DNA of 64,000 nucleotides, from positions 269,154 through 333,153 of the forward strand of contig CACYZF010000006.1 in NCBI GenBank assembly GCA_902778895.1. The letters are read 5' to 3'. Both the position numbers and the translations under genes were made by a program. The DNA comes from an uncultured bacterium (lineage in GTDB: Bacteria; Verrucomicrobiota; Lentisphaeria; Victivallales; UBA1829). Shown piece by piece: positions 7,410-16,641 of this stretch. Within the stretch, counting starts at the first letter, position 1; every line of letters begins with the position of its first letter. Below the pieces are notes generated by a model. It saw nothing but the letters and a program-made list of their open reading frames with translations, was not told the DNA's origin and made no database searches.

Positions 7410-9116
7410 CTATTTTTCTTCCTCGTTCCTCAATGGCGGAATCCGGCCGATCCCCAAGCGGGGGCGTGCGTCCAGCAGAACGCGCTGCGACTGCCGCGCT
7501 TTGGGGTTTACGGCATTCAGGCGCTCCACGGTTTCCCGATCCAGCGATTTGCAGCCGGAAAAGGCGCCATTCCGGATATTTTTCAGGCTGTCCGGGAATG
7601 TCACGTGTTTCAGGTTGGAGCATTCCTCGAATGTGCCGGAAGGGATACTTTCCACGCTCGGGGGGATCGTGAGCTCGGTCAAGCCGGAGCAGTTCGCAAA
7701 CGCCATGTCGCCGATGTGCGTGACGTTCGGAGGAATCGCGAGCGTGCCTGTCAGTCCACTGCAGCCGGAAAAGGCGTCAATATAGATTGTCTGCAGAGAG
7801 TCCGGTAATTCCAGTCGTTTCAGTCCGGTGCACCCCGCAAACGCCGCCGTTCCGATCTCCTCAAGGCTTTCCGGCAGACGGATCTCCGTGATGCCGTCGC
7901 ATCTCTCAAAGGCATACACCCGGATGATCTTCACATCCGGGGCGACCACGCATGGGCCATCCGGCGGCGATACGCAGGAAATGAGTTCGGAACCGTCCTC
8001 GTCCTTCGAGTAAAGGATTCCGTCCTCGAAGCGGAAGGCGGGATGATCGTCCGGCACGGCGAGGGCACAGCGGGTCCCGGTGAAAGCTCCGCCGGAGATG
8101 TATTGAAGTCGTTTGCCGAGCGTGATGGGCGGCAGGCTGCGGCAGCCTTCGAACGCGCGACTTCCTATGCTGATCACGCTGTCCGGGAGGTTGAATTCGG
8201 ACAGGTTGGTGCAATAGATGAATGCTTTCTCTTCGATTCGTTCGATTCCGTCCGGGAGCGTGACTTTTTTCAATCCGGTGCAGTTTGCAAACATGTACCC
8301 GCTGACGCTCTGCGACGGAATGCCCAATTCCGCGAACATCCGGCGTTTTTCCTCCTCGGTCAACTGCCGCCCCATCCCCGCCGGGAGCCGGATTTCCTCA
8401 AGCGAGCGGCAGCTTTCGAATGCTTCCTGACCGATCCACTCCACGGAATCGGGAATGTCCACGGTCCGCAGCGCGGTACATCCTCTGAAAGCAACTTGTC
8501 CGATTACTTTTACCCCGTCCAGGATCACGGCCTCGCGCAGTCCGGTGCAGTTCCAGAACGAGAAGTTGCCGATCTTCTTCACGTTTCCCGGAATCACGAT
8601 TCTGCGCAGACTGTGACATCCGACGAACGCGTGGTCGCCTATCTGTTCCACGGAGCCGGGAATGACGATATCCGTCAATTTGTTGCAGTACGCGAACGCG
8701 GTTTTACCGATCTTCTTCACGCTGCTCGGGATGGAGACGCTGCGGAGGTCGTCGCGGATACCGCTCTTGTAAAACGCTCCCTCGAGGATTTCCTCCGCGC
8801 CCTCGGGGATGATGCAGTGCCGGTAGCCCAGATACGGTTTGATCCACGGATGCCTTCCGGTCCACGCCAGTTTGTCGAGGTATTCCCCCAGACGCGAGCG
8901 CTGCGGGATCATGGTCTGGTCGACGGCCTTTGTCCCCGCCGGGAGATGGATACGGCATACGTACATGTAGTCCGTGAACGCATGGACCAGTACGAAGGGA
9001 AGGAGCAGCAGGAAGACCAGAATGAACGGTTTCAGACGGCTGGCGAGCGATTCGCGCGGTTCATCGTCTTTCGCCTGTGCCCCGGCAAGTTCGGTTTGCG
9101 GTTTGTTGCTGCTCAT
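7410..9116 (-). CDS. BspA-type leucine-rich repeat membrane protein
   Basis: A 568-residue protein with a single N-terminal membrane helix (KPFILVFLLLLPFVLVHAF, about residues 30-48) and then an array of about 14 LRR_5 (BspA/Treponema pallidum type) repeats of roughly 23 residues, each built on the pattern 'I-x-IP-x-SV-x-x-IG-x-x-AF-x-x-C-x-x-L', for example SVSIPSSVKKIGKTAF and DIVIPGSVEQIGDHAF. Such proteins are surface or envelope adhesin-like scaffolds; ligand unknown. An upstream TTG at 9140 with a well-placed AAGGA overlaps the preceding stop (TTGA) and is an alternative start adding eight residues. It is the last gene of the operon with the lipoprotein and the membrane protein. Confidence 0.85.
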   Translation of the reverse strand: MSSNKPQTELAGAQAKDDEPRESLASRLKPFILVFLLLLPFVLVHAFTDYMYVCRIHLPAGTKAVDQTMIPQRSRLGEYLDKLAWTGRHPWIKPYLGYRHCIIPEGAEEILEGAFYKSGIRDDLRSVSIPSSVKKIGKTAFAYCNKLTDIVIPGSVEQIGDHAFVGCHSLRRIVIPGNVKKIGNFSFWNCTGLREAVILDGVKVIGQVAFRGCTALRTVDIPDSVEWIGQEAFESCRSLEEIRLPAGMGRQLTEEEKRRMFAELGIPSQSVSGYMFANCTGLKKVTLPDGIERIEEKAFIYCTNLSEFNLPDSVISIGSRAFEGCRSLPPITLGKRLQYISGGAFTGTRCALAVPDDHPAFRFEDGILYSKDEDGSELISCVSPPDGPCVVAPDVKIIRVYAFERCDGITEIRLPESLEEIGTAAFAGCTGLKRLELPDSLQTIYIDAFSGCSGLTGTLAIPPNVTHIGDMAFANCSGLTELTIPPSVESIPSGTFEECSNLKHVTFPDSLKNIRNGAFSGCKSLDRETVERLNAVNPKARQSQRVLLDARPRLGIGRIPPLRNEEEK

Positions 9117-9136
9117 AACGGGCTTGTTTCCTTTGT

Positions 9137-10366
9137 TCAATAGAATTCCTTCAGTTCCCGGTCGCCCTTCTCGGGGTTCAGGTACACGTTATAGTAAATA
9201 AACGCCCGGAAATCGTCGCCGAGTTCGCCGGAGTCGACTTCCTTCGCCCGGCCGTCTATCGTGCCGCCAAACATAAAAAGAATCTTGGCATATCGTCCGC
9301 CGACCCGCAGGAACGCAAACCGGTAAGGCGAATACCATGTCGTTTTGATCGTTTCGCCGTAGTCCCAGATGCGGACGATCTCCTCAATGGGAATCGCGAT
9401 CTCCCGGCGCGTGTAGCCGTCCTCCGGGGCCAGCTCCATGAAATGGTCCTGCATACGACTTTGTGCTGCGCTGCAATCCCTTATGATCTGCTTATGCAGG
9501 TCGTGGACCTCGTGCATCTCCCCGGAGTAGTCATTCCACTTCCGTATTATTCCGTCGAAATGGTTTTGTTCCGCCAGGGATTTCCCCTCTTCGAACAGGA
9601 CGAAGCCGTCGTTCGGGTCGTCGGAGTGGAGCCGGATGAGGCAGACCGCGGGATACTTCACGGTTTCCCCTCTGGAATCGACGGCGCCGGGGAACTCCCG
9701 CGTGACGATCCCGCCCTGTTCGTCCCGCAGGAAATCCAGCTCCAGATATTGGGATTCATCCGGTTTCTGACCGAAGGGGACGAAGGTATATTCCGGCATG
9801 ACGGGTTTTGAGCTGCGGAATGCCAGAACACGGCGTTCTTTCCTCTTCATATCGTATCGCAGATCAGTAGCTTCATAAAGGTGCTGCAGAGTCCGCAGCC
9901 GGATCGGCGGATGCGCGGGCGGATGGATCCGACGCATCACGACCCGCATGTCGTGCTGCTTCAACGTATTCTCCTCATTCTCCACCAAACCGAATCCGCC
10001 GTGCAGATGATAGTCATCCGCTTCATACCCCACTTTGTAAAACGAGAGATCGACGTCGCAATACCCCAGTTTCCAGATGTCGAATTTGCCGTCGATGATA
10101 TGTCTTTCGGTCTTTGTTTTCGACCTCGTGTAATCCCATGTCGGATAGCTGAACCTGGCGACAAGTTTGACGTCTTTCATCGGGACCCCGGTCTCATCCA
10201 CCACGGTCCCGTCCAGCGAGGTCTTCAGCGTGGCGAGATTGATCCGATCAACGAGGAGAGCCCCGGTGAAGATGGTGGCTGCGCATCCGGTCGTCCAGAC
10301 GGCGCAGAACAGAGCCATGCAGACGGGTAGGAAAAGACGCATGCTGCTGTGTTTTTTCTTCGGCAT
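9137..10366 (-). CDS. Lipoprotein with carboxypeptidase-regulatory-like domain
   Basis: A 409-residue probable lipoprotein: a basic start (MPKKKHSS), hydrophobic core, and lipobox-like 'TTGCAA' (Thr-Thr-Gly-Cys) near residue 28. Next comes a Cna-B/carboxypeptidase-regulatory-like beta domain (TSLDGTVVDETGVPMKDVKLVA, residues about 48-70). The C-terminal half contains 'YLELDFLRDEQGGIV', 'LHSDDPNDGF' and 'APEDGYTRREIAIPIEE'. The same three blocks occur, in the same order, in the protein at 48938-50068, so the two are distant members of one family. Function unknown; the layout suggests an envelope or surface protein. It lies 80 bases downstream of the membrane-protein gene and is coupled to the LRR gene. 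Confidence 0.7.
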   Translation of the reverse strand: MPKKKHSSMRLFLPVCMALFCAVWTTGCAATIFTGALLVDRINLATLKTSLDGTVVDETGVPMKDVKLVARFSYPTWDYTRSKTKTERHIIDGKFDIWKLGYCDVDLSFYKVGYEADDYHLHGGFGLVENEENTLKQHDMRVVMRRIHPPAHPPIRLRTLQHLYEATDLRYDMKRKERRVLAFRSSKPVMPEYTFVPFGQKPDESQYLELDFLRDEQGGIVTREFPGAVDSRGETVKYPAVCLIRLHSDDPNDGFVLFEEGKSLAEQNHFDGIIRKWNDYSGEMHEVHDLHKQIIRDCSAAQSRMQDHFMELAPEDGYTRREIAIPIEEIVRIWDYGETIKTTWYSPYRFAFLRVGGRYAKILFMFGGTIDGRAKEVDSGELGDDFRAFIYYNVYLNPEKGDRELKEFY

Positions 10367-10429
10367 GAGGATCGTTCTTTCATGCTTGGAGGGTGGTTCT
10401 TTCGTGACTGGGTTGAATCCCGGTTCTCC

Positions 10430-10452
10430 AATTTAAACGCATCGTTTAAATT
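10430..10452 (-). repeat. Perfect AT-rich inverted repeat at a gene end
   Basis: AATTTAAACG, a three-base spacer, then CGTTTAAATT form a perfect 10-bp inverted repeat that overlaps the stop codon of the membrane-protein gene. In the minus-strand transcript it would fold into a small hairpin about 64 bases before the next start codon. No T-run follows, so it is not a classical terminator. Confidence 0.5.
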
Positions 10453-11381
10453 AGCGGCATTTCTGGATTTTTCAAGTATTTCTTCGGCACGAAGACGGGA
10501 CGGAACCCGTAAAATGTCAGGCGGGGCAGGAGGCTTTTCCGGTAGCCGGACGGGCGTTGCAGGATCTTGCGGAACTTGAAAAAGTACACCAGCCGATTGA
10601 AGCTTCGGTTGACGGAATAGTGTTTCATAAGTATGGCGCCGCCGTCCGGGAATCGCAGGGTGAGCGGCCCTTTCTGTTCCCGATCATATTGGATCACAGG
10701 CGGCTGAACCTCGCATGAAGATTTGACGAGGAATATTGGGGAGAACAGGAAATCGCTTGCTCCTGAAGACAAATAATCCTCTTCACTTTTATAGCGCTCT
10801 TTTTCCCGTCTTTCGATCAGCACGATCCCGACTTCCTGATACTCTTTGCCGTACGGGATGCTGTATGTCGATGCCTTGACAAGTCCCGCAAAAGTCGTGC
10901 CGTAAACGATCCAGTTGTCGCGATCGTAGGCTGCATGATGCAGACGGCGGACGTGATACAGACACTCCGTCGCCTGCTGGAAACACCGTATTCCGACCTG
11001 AAGCAGGACGATCAGGAACAGAAGCGCAAAATAATCCCATCCTAACAGCGGAACCTTCAGAGAAAACAAACACATATTGAGGAGACAGAGGATCATAAGC
11101 TCGATCACAAGGTTGTATATGACCGCGCAAAAATACGACAGACGCGTCGGATCGTTCTCGGCATTGTTGCGGAGCTCCAGCTCCAGGCGGGACATGATCC
11201 TCAGCAGGATGATGAAGATCCGGCGCGAGAGAAAGACCAGAAAAAACACAGAGTAGAAGAGCCAGCGTCCGTTCGAGGACGCCCGGACACAGATGAACGC
11301 AATCGAAAGGACCAGCGGCACGGTCATAAGCCAGAACGACCGGTATACCAAACGACGCGCGTTTTTCTCGTCTTCGCTCAT
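10446..11381 (-). CDS. Multi-pass membrane protein of unknown function
   Basis: A 311-residue protein not matched to any family I recognise. Four hydrophobic segments are visible in the N-terminal half, about residues 14-32, 42-60, 86-107 and 112-132, followed by a soluble C-terminal region of about 170 residues beginning 'CFQQATECLYHVRRLHHAAYDRDNWIVYG'. The C-terminal part is probably cytoplasmic by the positive-inside rule. The start has AAGGA ten bases upstream. It is the first gene of a three-gene operon with the lipoprotein and the LRR surface protein, which suggests an envelope-related job, but nothing more specific can be said. Confidence 0.65.
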   Translation of the reverse strand: MSEDEKNARRLVYRSFWLMTVPLVLSIAFICVRASSNGRWLFYSVFFLVFLSRRIFIILLRIMSRLELELRNNAENDPTRLSYFCAVIYNLVIELMILCLLNMCLFSLKVPLLGWDYFALLFLIVLLQVGIRCFQQATECLYHVRRLHHAAYDRDNWIVYGTTFAGLVKASTYSIPYGKEYQEVGIVLIERREKERYKSEEDYLSSGASDFLFSPIFLVKSSCEVQPPVIQYDREQKGPLTLRFPDGGAILMKHYSVNRSFNRLVYFFKFRKILQRPSGYRKSLLPRLTFYGFRPVFVPKKYLKNPEMPLI

Positions 11382-11422
11382 GTTCAGTTCGTTTCCTTCG
11401 GTTGATTGTTCTCCTGACCTCT

Positions 11423-11450
11423 ACTATACATCCTTTTTTCCGAAAAACAA
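11423..11450 (-). promoter_or_regulatory. Candidate promoter for the membrane protein/lipoprotein/LRR operon
   Basis: Minus-strand TTGTTT and TATAGT separated by 16 bases, about 42 bases before the start codon at 11381, in an AT-rich gap. Confidence 0.4.
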
Positions 11451-11471
11451 ACAGAATCAATCTTTTTATGG

Positions 11472-11505
11472 TACAAAAATGCCGGACTCCGCGAGGGAGT
11501 CCGGC
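11472..11505 (-). terminator. Rho-independent terminator after the GH43 gene
   Basis: A perfect 10-bp stem (GCCGGACTCC / GGAGTCCGGC) with a five-base loop, followed on the minus strand by ATTTTTG, lies about 40 bases after the stop codon of the GH43 gene. Confidence 0.85.
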
Positions 11506-11542
11506 AGGGGATTGCGAGGCTTTACTGCTTCGCAGCTTCGGA

Positions 11543-13327
11543 TCACTTGCTCTCGGGAGAGAGGTCGGTGCCGATGCGGAAGTAGTCGACGTCGACATAG
11601 CCGCCGGCTTCCTTCGTGGCGAAGTTGAAGATGCCGAAGCGGTAGCCCATGAAGTGGGGCATGCTGTAGGGCATGTTGATGGCGTTGCCGATGCGCGTCC
11701 AGGTCTTGCCGTCGTTGCTGTAGTAGAAGAACGACTGGTCTTTTCTGCGGGCGTTGAGCTTGTATTCGTCTTCCGCGGGGGCGTTGACCGGAGCGACGTC
11801 GACTTCGACGCGGAGGTAGGCGACGTCGCCGTCCAGCGGGACGGATGCGATCTCGTTCATGGCCTGCTGCGGCTGCTGGGGCTGCTGTCCCTGCTGGGGG
11901 CCGCCGAAGCCGCCGCCGGGACCGCCGCGACGGCCCCCGCGGCCGCCGCCGGCCGGGGTGCACATCACGATGGTCTTCTTGCCGTCGGCTTTCTTGACGC
12001 CGACGAGGCCCCACTGTGCCTGGAAGGAGGAAAGACCGGCATAGTCGCCGTCCTTCATGTTCTTCGTGTCGATCTTGATCTCGGCCGTGGAGGTCGGGCC
12101 GAACGTGCGCTGCGTGAGGGTGTTTTTCGCCTTTTCGAGGGAGTTCACGACGTCGCCGGTCTTGAAGCGGATCCAGCCGGGGCGCTCCTTGAGACTCCAG
12201 AGGGAGTTGACCGGGATGTGGTTCCACTGCCAGACGAGCGGCAGGTCGCGGTCGCCGGACTTGCGGCTGAATTCGTCGCTGGCGACGACCTTCGGGATGG
12301 CCGGGTGCTTCACGTTGATCGGGAGGGCGGGCAGGGTCTTGCCGTCGCCGTCGGTGCCGATCATCGGCCAGCCGTCCTTCCAGGTCACGGGGACGAGGAA
12401 CGGGATGCGTCCGACGCCGCCGCGGTCGCCGAAGAGCATGGCGTACCATTTCCCGTCGGGGGTGTCGACGAGGCCGCCCTGGGCGATGCCTTCGCAGGAG
12501 TAGATCATCTTGGATTCATAGGGGCCTTCGATCTTGTCGGCGCGGGCGCAGAAGACGCTGCGGACGTTCGGCCAGCCGATGTTGATGAGGTAGTACTTGC
12601 CGTTGATGAGGTGCATCTGGGAGCCTTCGAGGAGGCTGCCGGTGTTTCCGGCGTCGCGGTTGGTGTCGGCGCGGGAGACGAGGACCTTGTTCTGGATGCG
12701 TCCGTTGGCGTCGACGCCGAGGCCGCCCTTCTTGACTGCGGTGAGGTCGGAGGTCAGCTCGACGATCTTGCGGTCGCCGCCGTCCCAGATGATGTAGTTG
12801 CGGCCGTCCTTGTCAAGCACGAGGGAGTGGTCGTGGAAGCGCGGGAGCGTGGCGATGCGTTTCCAGTCGCCCTTCTTCGGGTCCTTGCTGGTCCAGATGT
12901 AGGTCTTGTTCGTGGGCTGGGAGAAGGAGGAGACGTAGAACGTGCCGTCCTTGTAGCGGATGCAGCTGGCCCAGGTGCCGTTGCCGTATTCGTTCTGGCC
13001 GTTGGAGAGCGTGAGGCGATCCTTCACGTTCTGGGGCAGGTCGTTGTCCAGCAGGTCGTCGTAGCAGTAGCTGACGATTTCCCAGTTCACCAGGTCCTTG
13101 GACATCATCACGGGCACGCCCGGGTTCATGTGCATGGTGGTGCTGGTCATGTAGTAGGTGTCGCCCACACGGAGGACGGAGACGTCGGGGACGTCCGCCC
13201 AGATGATGGGGTTGAGGGGAGCCTGCTTGCCGTTGTCGGCGGTTGCCGGGGCGTCGTCGGCCGTGGCGCATGCCGCGGAGCAGCAGCAGACGGCGGCGAG
13301 AGCCAGGAGTGCGAAGGTGTGTTTCAT
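11543..13327 (-). CDS. Secreted glycoside hydrolase family 43 (xylosidase/arabinofuranosidase type)
   Basis: A 594-residue exported enzyme: signal peptide MKHTFALLALAAVCCCSAAC with a possible lipobox Cys. The GH43 beta-propeller spans about residues 38-330; the general base is the Asp in ADVPDVSVLRVGD, the pKa-modulating Asp is in RFHDHSLVLD, and the acid Glu is in LLEGSQMHLI. A C-terminal beta-sandwich of the beta-xylosidase C-terminal type follows (from about residue 345). Within it, at about residues 455-487, a Gly/Arg-rich then Gln/Pro-rich stretch is inserted, unusual for the family. Predicted action is release of xylose or arabinose from arabinoxylan oligosaccharides. The gene has AAAGG before the ATG and its own terminator, so it is probably monocistronic. 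Confidence 0.88.
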   Translation of the reverse strand: MKHTFALLALAAVCCCSAACATADDAPATADNGKQAPLNPIIWADVPDVSVLRVGDTYYMTSTTMHMNPGVPVMMSKDLVNWEIVSYCYDDLLDNDLPQNVKDRLTLSNGQNEYGNGTWASCIRYKDGTFYVSSFSQPTNKTYIWTSKDPKKGDWKRIATLPRFHDHSLVLDKDGRNYIIWDGGDRKIVELTSDLTAVKKGGLGVDANGRIQNKVLVSRADTNRDAGNTGSLLEGSQMHLINGKYYLINIGWPNVRSVFCARADKIEGPYESKMIYSCEGIAQGGLVDTPDGKWYAMLFGDRGGVGRIPFLVPVTWKDGWPMIGTDGDGKTLPALPINVKHPAIPKVVASDEFSRKSGDRDLPLVWQWNHIPVNSLWSLKERPGWIRFKTGDVVNSLEKAKNTLTQRTFGPTSTAEIKIDTKNMKDGDYAGLSSFQAQWGLVGVKKADGKKTIVMCTPAGGGRGGRRGGPGGGFGGPQQGQQPQQPQQAMNEIASVPLDGDVAYLRVEVDVAPVNAPAEDEYKLNARRKDQSFFYYSNDGKTWTRIGNAINMPYSMPHFMGYRFGIFNFATKEAGGYVDVDYFRIGTDLSPESK

Positions 13328-13484
13328 AGTGTACCTTTCCGATTTGTTAAGGTTAGAAATTGTGAAAAAACGAAACTAATGCTGACGAATAATATAATCT
13401 GCGTGTGCGGGAATGGTATGCCGGATTTATTCAAAAATATATACTATTTGCCCAAACTCTGTTTGAGGCGAATTCAGCACGGCA

Positions 13485-13529
13485 CAAAAAGGGGCCGGGC
13501 CTCATCGTTCGGATGAAAACCCGGACCCG
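13485..13529 (-). terminator. Rho-independent terminator after the GH31 gene
   Basis: On the minus strand a long stem (GGGTCCGGG pairing with CCCGGCCCC with one mismatch, and an inner TCATC/GATGA stem) is followed by TTTTTG, 14 bases after the GH31 stop codon. Confidence 0.75.
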
Positions 13530-13542
13530 TTTGATTCGCGGC

Positions 13543-16425
13543 TTAGAGTTTCACGGATATCTCGGTGCCGCTGTAGTTCACGGTCTTGCCTTCGGATATC
13601 TTGCCGTCGCGCACGACGGTGACGCGGAAGGCGCGGGCAGGTTCCATGCCGGGATAGGAGCTTCTGCGACGTCCGATCTTCAGCGTGGACGCGGCATCGT
13701 CCCAGGAGAACGTGATGTCGGAGAACTCGCCCTTTTCGTAGGCGTAGGTCTCGTTGTCGTCCTCATGCAGCGTGAACGCGGCGTCCTTGCCGGGGTAGAC
13801 GCGGATTTCCATCGGGGCGGTGGTCTTCTGCGTGGCGTACTCGGTATCCTCGCCGTTGAACGGGATGATGCTGCCGGCCTTGATGAAGAAGGGGAACTGG
13901 TCCATCGGGCAGGCGCGGCTGACGGTCGTGCCTCCGTCGATGAGCTCGTTGGTGAAGAAGTCGTACCACTTGGCGCCGACGGGGAGGTTGACGTCGACCG
14001 CCGCGTCGTTGTGGTCCGCGGAATACTTCTTCAGCTCGTCCGGGGTCCTCCAGCAGAGTTTGAGTTCACGTGTGTAGAGGTTCTGGTAGTAGTCGAGGCG
14101 GAATTCGACCTTCTGGCCTTTCTTCAGCTCGATGTCGGTGGATTTGTAGCGGGCGTCCGCCGAATTCCAGTCCTCGACGACCAGCTTGCCGTCGAGCCAG
14201 AGGCGGAATCCGTCGTCGCCGGAGACGCCTATCTCGTACTTGCCGTCCTCGGGCGCGGTGATGAACCCAGTGAGGCGGGCGGAGAAGTGGTCGCCGTTGC
14301 GGAGACCTTCGGGCCATTCGACGAGGGGCGGTCCGGGCCAGGAGAGATCGACCACCTTTTCGACGGCTTCGCTGACCTTGCGGCGGAGGCGTTCGTCGTT
14401 GAAGTATTCGATCTTCACGCCGGGCGCGCCGTCGGGCGTGGTGAGCGCGGAGGCGTCGATGACCGGGGGACGCGGACGCGAGGCCTGGCGGAGGGAACGC
14501 GTGATCGGCTGGACGAGCATGGACGGGCCGAACATGAACTGGGCTTCGTTCGTGGTCGCGCCGGGGGTGTCCGGGAAGTCCATGACAATCGGGCGGGTGA
14601 TGGTGTAGTGGTCCTGCGTGGTCATCCAGGCGAGGCTGTAGACGTAGGGCATCATGCGGTAGCGGAGCTTCGCGCCGGAGAGGTAGGAATTGTACGCTTC
14701 AGGGGCGATGTCCTTGAAGCGCCACGGCTCCTTGCTGAAGCCCGTGCCGTGCCAGCGGTAGACCGGGTTGAAGATCGCGAACTGGTTCCAGCGGGCGAGC
14801 AGTTCCTGGTATTCGGGGTTGTCGATGCCGCGGAATCCGCCGGAGAAGAATCCGCCGGTGTCCTGCGTCCAGTAGGGCAGGCCGGAGAGCGAGGCGGAGA
14901 GGCCGCCGACGATGTCTTCCTTGAGGCGGCCCCAGCTGGATGTGGTGTCGCCGGACCAGGAGAGGGCGGCGTAACGCTGCTGGCCGGCCCAGGCGGAACG
15001 CGTGAGCGTGAGGACGCGCTTGTCGGAGGAGGCGCGCTGGCCTTCGTAGCAGCCCATGGTGGTCATGAGGGAATAGGAGTTCAGGTAGCGCGTGAAGTCG
15101 CCCATGGCGTTGATGCCGTTTTCCTTGATGTCGCGGATCATGTCGCGCTGGTTGTGGCAGGCGGAACGCGTCTCGACCTCGGTGCCGTCCATCCAGGTGG
15201 CGTCGACGCCGACGTCGAGGAGGCCCTTCTTGACGTGCTTGAAGTAGATTTCGCGGCCTTCCTGGCTGTAAGCGTCGTACACGCGGCCCTGGCGGATCCA
15301 GTGCGGCGGGTCGAACAGAAGATTCTTCGATTTAAGTTCGCGCCCAACGTCGCAGTCCAGACCGACGGTCGGCCAGATGGAGATCAGGACCTTCGCGTGG
15401 AGGTCGTTGTGGATGGTGTCACACATGGCCTTCGGATCGGGGTAGCGCTCCGGGTCCCAGGTCATGCTGGTCCAGTTGCCGTCGCGGTCGGTCCAGTACT
15501 GCCAGTCCTGCACGATGAAGTCGAGCGGATAGTTGTTCTTGCGGAAGGTCTCGACCATGCCGATGAGCTCCTTCTGACTGCTGTAGCGCTCCTTGCTCAT
15601 GAAGAAGCCGTACGCCTGGCGCGGGAACATCGGGGCGTCGCCGGTGAGCTCGCGATACTGCGTGATGACGTCATCGAGGTTGTTGCCGGTCATGAGGTAG
15701 TAGTCGACGCCCGCGGGCGCGCTTTCCGACCAGATGGACATGCCGTTCGCGTCGTCCTTGAAGATGGACTGCGAGCAGATGTCCCACAGGATGCCGTAGT
15801 CGTTGGACGAGGTGAGCACGTTCGAGTAGGCGGGGATGTTCGCCTGGACGATGAGGATCTCTTTCCCGCGGTAGTTCAGGAACGGGCGGATGGCCTGTCC
15901 GAGGCCGTAGATCGCCTCGTCCGGCTGAAGCGTGAAGGTCTGCTTGACCTCGTACGTCGGGGCGTCGGAGATCGTGACCTCCTTGATCTCGGGGCGGACG
16001 CCGGATTTCTCGGCGAGGATGACCTTGCCGTCCGGACGCGTGAACGTCAGCGATCCGGTGCTCTTCTCGACCTTGACCGTGATGGACTTCGAAGTGAACG
16101 TGGCGGTGTCGGCCGCGTCCTGTTTGAGCTTGAAATCCGCCTTGCCGGGCTTCGCGATGACGGAGATGCTCGGGTGTTTCGCGTGGGAAACGCCGTTCAG
16201 GTTCGAGGTTACCCGGAGCGTCTGCCCCTTGTCGCCGAAGACTTCGATGTTCTTCGTGAGATTTCCGGCCTTGATCTGAAGTCCGGCGTCGGAGGCTTTG
16301 TACTCGAACGCGTCGTCGGCGGACACGGTTCCCGCCGCGAGCGCGGCGAGCGCGCACAGGAACGCGGCCGTGTGCAAGCGGACGAATCCGGGCATCGGCA
16401 CATGCTGTTTTTTACGGAACGTCAT
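13543..16425 (-). CDS. Secreted glycoside hydrolase family 31 with PA14 domain (alpha-xylosidase-like)
   Basis: A 960-residue exported enzyme. The signal peptide ends at ...AALAAGTVSA. An N-terminal galactose-mutarotase-like domain is followed by the GH31 barrel: the nucleophile Asp lies in DATWMDGTE, and the acid/base Asp in SWSGDTTSSW. A PA14 domain (about residues 700-830; GVSGDDGFRLWLDGKLVVEDW) precedes the C-terminal beta domains. PA14-bearing GH31 enzymes characterised from other bacteria are mostly alpha-xylosidases acting on xyloglucan oligosaccharides, so that is the best guess, with alpha-glucosidase as alternative. The second ATG (16425) is chosen because AAAGGAG stands 11 bases upstream; a start at 16446 would add seven residues. 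It is probably transcribed alone. Confidence 0.88.
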   Translation of the reverse strand: MTFRKKQHVPMPGFVRLHTAAFLCALAALAAGTVSADDAFEYKASDAGLQIKAGNLTKNIEVFGDKGQTLRVTSNLNGVSHAKHPSISVIAKPGKADFKLKQDAADTATFTSKSITVKVEKSTGSLTFTRPDGKVILAEKSGVRPEIKEVTISDAPTYEVKQTFTLQPDEAIYGLGQAIRPFLNYRGKEILIVQANIPAYSNVLTSSNDYGILWDICSQSIFKDDANGMSIWSESAPAGVDYYLMTGNNLDDVITQYRELTGDAPMFPRQAYGFFMSKERYSSQKELIGMVETFRKNNYPLDFIVQDWQYWTDRDGNWTSMTWDPERYPDPKAMCDTIHNDLHAKVLISIWPTVGLDCDVGRELKSKNLLFDPPHWIRQGRVYDAYSQEGREIYFKHVKKGLLDVGVDATWMDGTEVETRSACHNQRDMIRDIKENGINAMGDFTRYLNSYSLMTTMGCYEGQRASSDKRVLTLTRSAWAGQQRYAALSWSGDTTSSWGRLKEDIVGGLSASLSGLPYWTQDTGGFFSGGFRGIDNPEYQELLARWNQFAIFNPVYRWHGTGFSKEPWRFKDIAPEAYNSYLSGAKLRYRMMPYVYSLAWMTTQDHYTITRPIVMDFPDTPGATTNEAQFMFGPSMLVQPITRSLRQASRPRPPVIDASALTTPDGAPGVKIEYFNDERLRRKVSEAVEKVVDLSWPGPPLVEWPEGLRNGDHFSARLTGFITAPEDGKYEIGVSGDDGFRLWLDGKLVVEDWNSADARYKSTDIELKKGQKVEFRLDYYQNLYTRELKLCWRTPDELKKYSADHNDAAVDVNLPVGAKWYDFFTNELIDGGTTVSRACPMDQFPFFIKAGSIIPFNGEDTEYATQKTTAPMEIRVYPGKDAAFTLHEDDNETYAYEKGEFSDITFSWDDAASTLKIGRRRSSYPGMEPARAFRVTVVRDGKISEGKTVNYSGTEISVKL

Positions 16426-16500
16426 ACGGAATCTGGCTCCTTTCATGGGAAGTTGACTTGATTTCGAACGTGATTTGAGTCGATGTTTTTCGTTTGCATA

Positions 16501-16529
16501 ACCTTATCATGCGCTATGAATAAAGTCAA
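16501..16529 (-). promoter_or_regulatory. Candidate promoter of the GH31 gene
   Basis: Minus-strand TTGACT and TAAGGT separated by 17 bases, about 75 bases before the chosen GH31 start. The -35 box is good and the -10 box moderate. Confidence 0.45.
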
Positions 16530-16595
16530 ACGGATGTCCGAAATTATCCGTTATTATCCGAAAAAATCTATGCCGGGAACGTTAAAAAGAAAGTT

Positions 16596-16641
16596 AAAAA
16601 AGACGGCTCCGCCCAAAAACACGGAAAAGAGCGGAGCCGTC
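16596..16641 (-). terminator. Rho-independent terminator of the predicted small RNA
   Basis: A perfect 11-bp stem (GACGGCTCCGC / GCGGAGCCGTC) is followed on the minus strand by six Ts. No protein-coding gene ends upstream of it on that strand, so it must end a non-coding transcript or be orphaned. The plus strand has no T-run after the stem. Confidence 0.85.

Noticed and set aside
13405..16461. Open frame of about 1000 codons on the plus strand opposite GH31
   Set aside because: Same effect of GC-rich third positions; the protein sequence is Val/Asp/Glu/Arg-rich noise, whereas the minus strand encodes a GH31 enzyme with intact catalytic residues.
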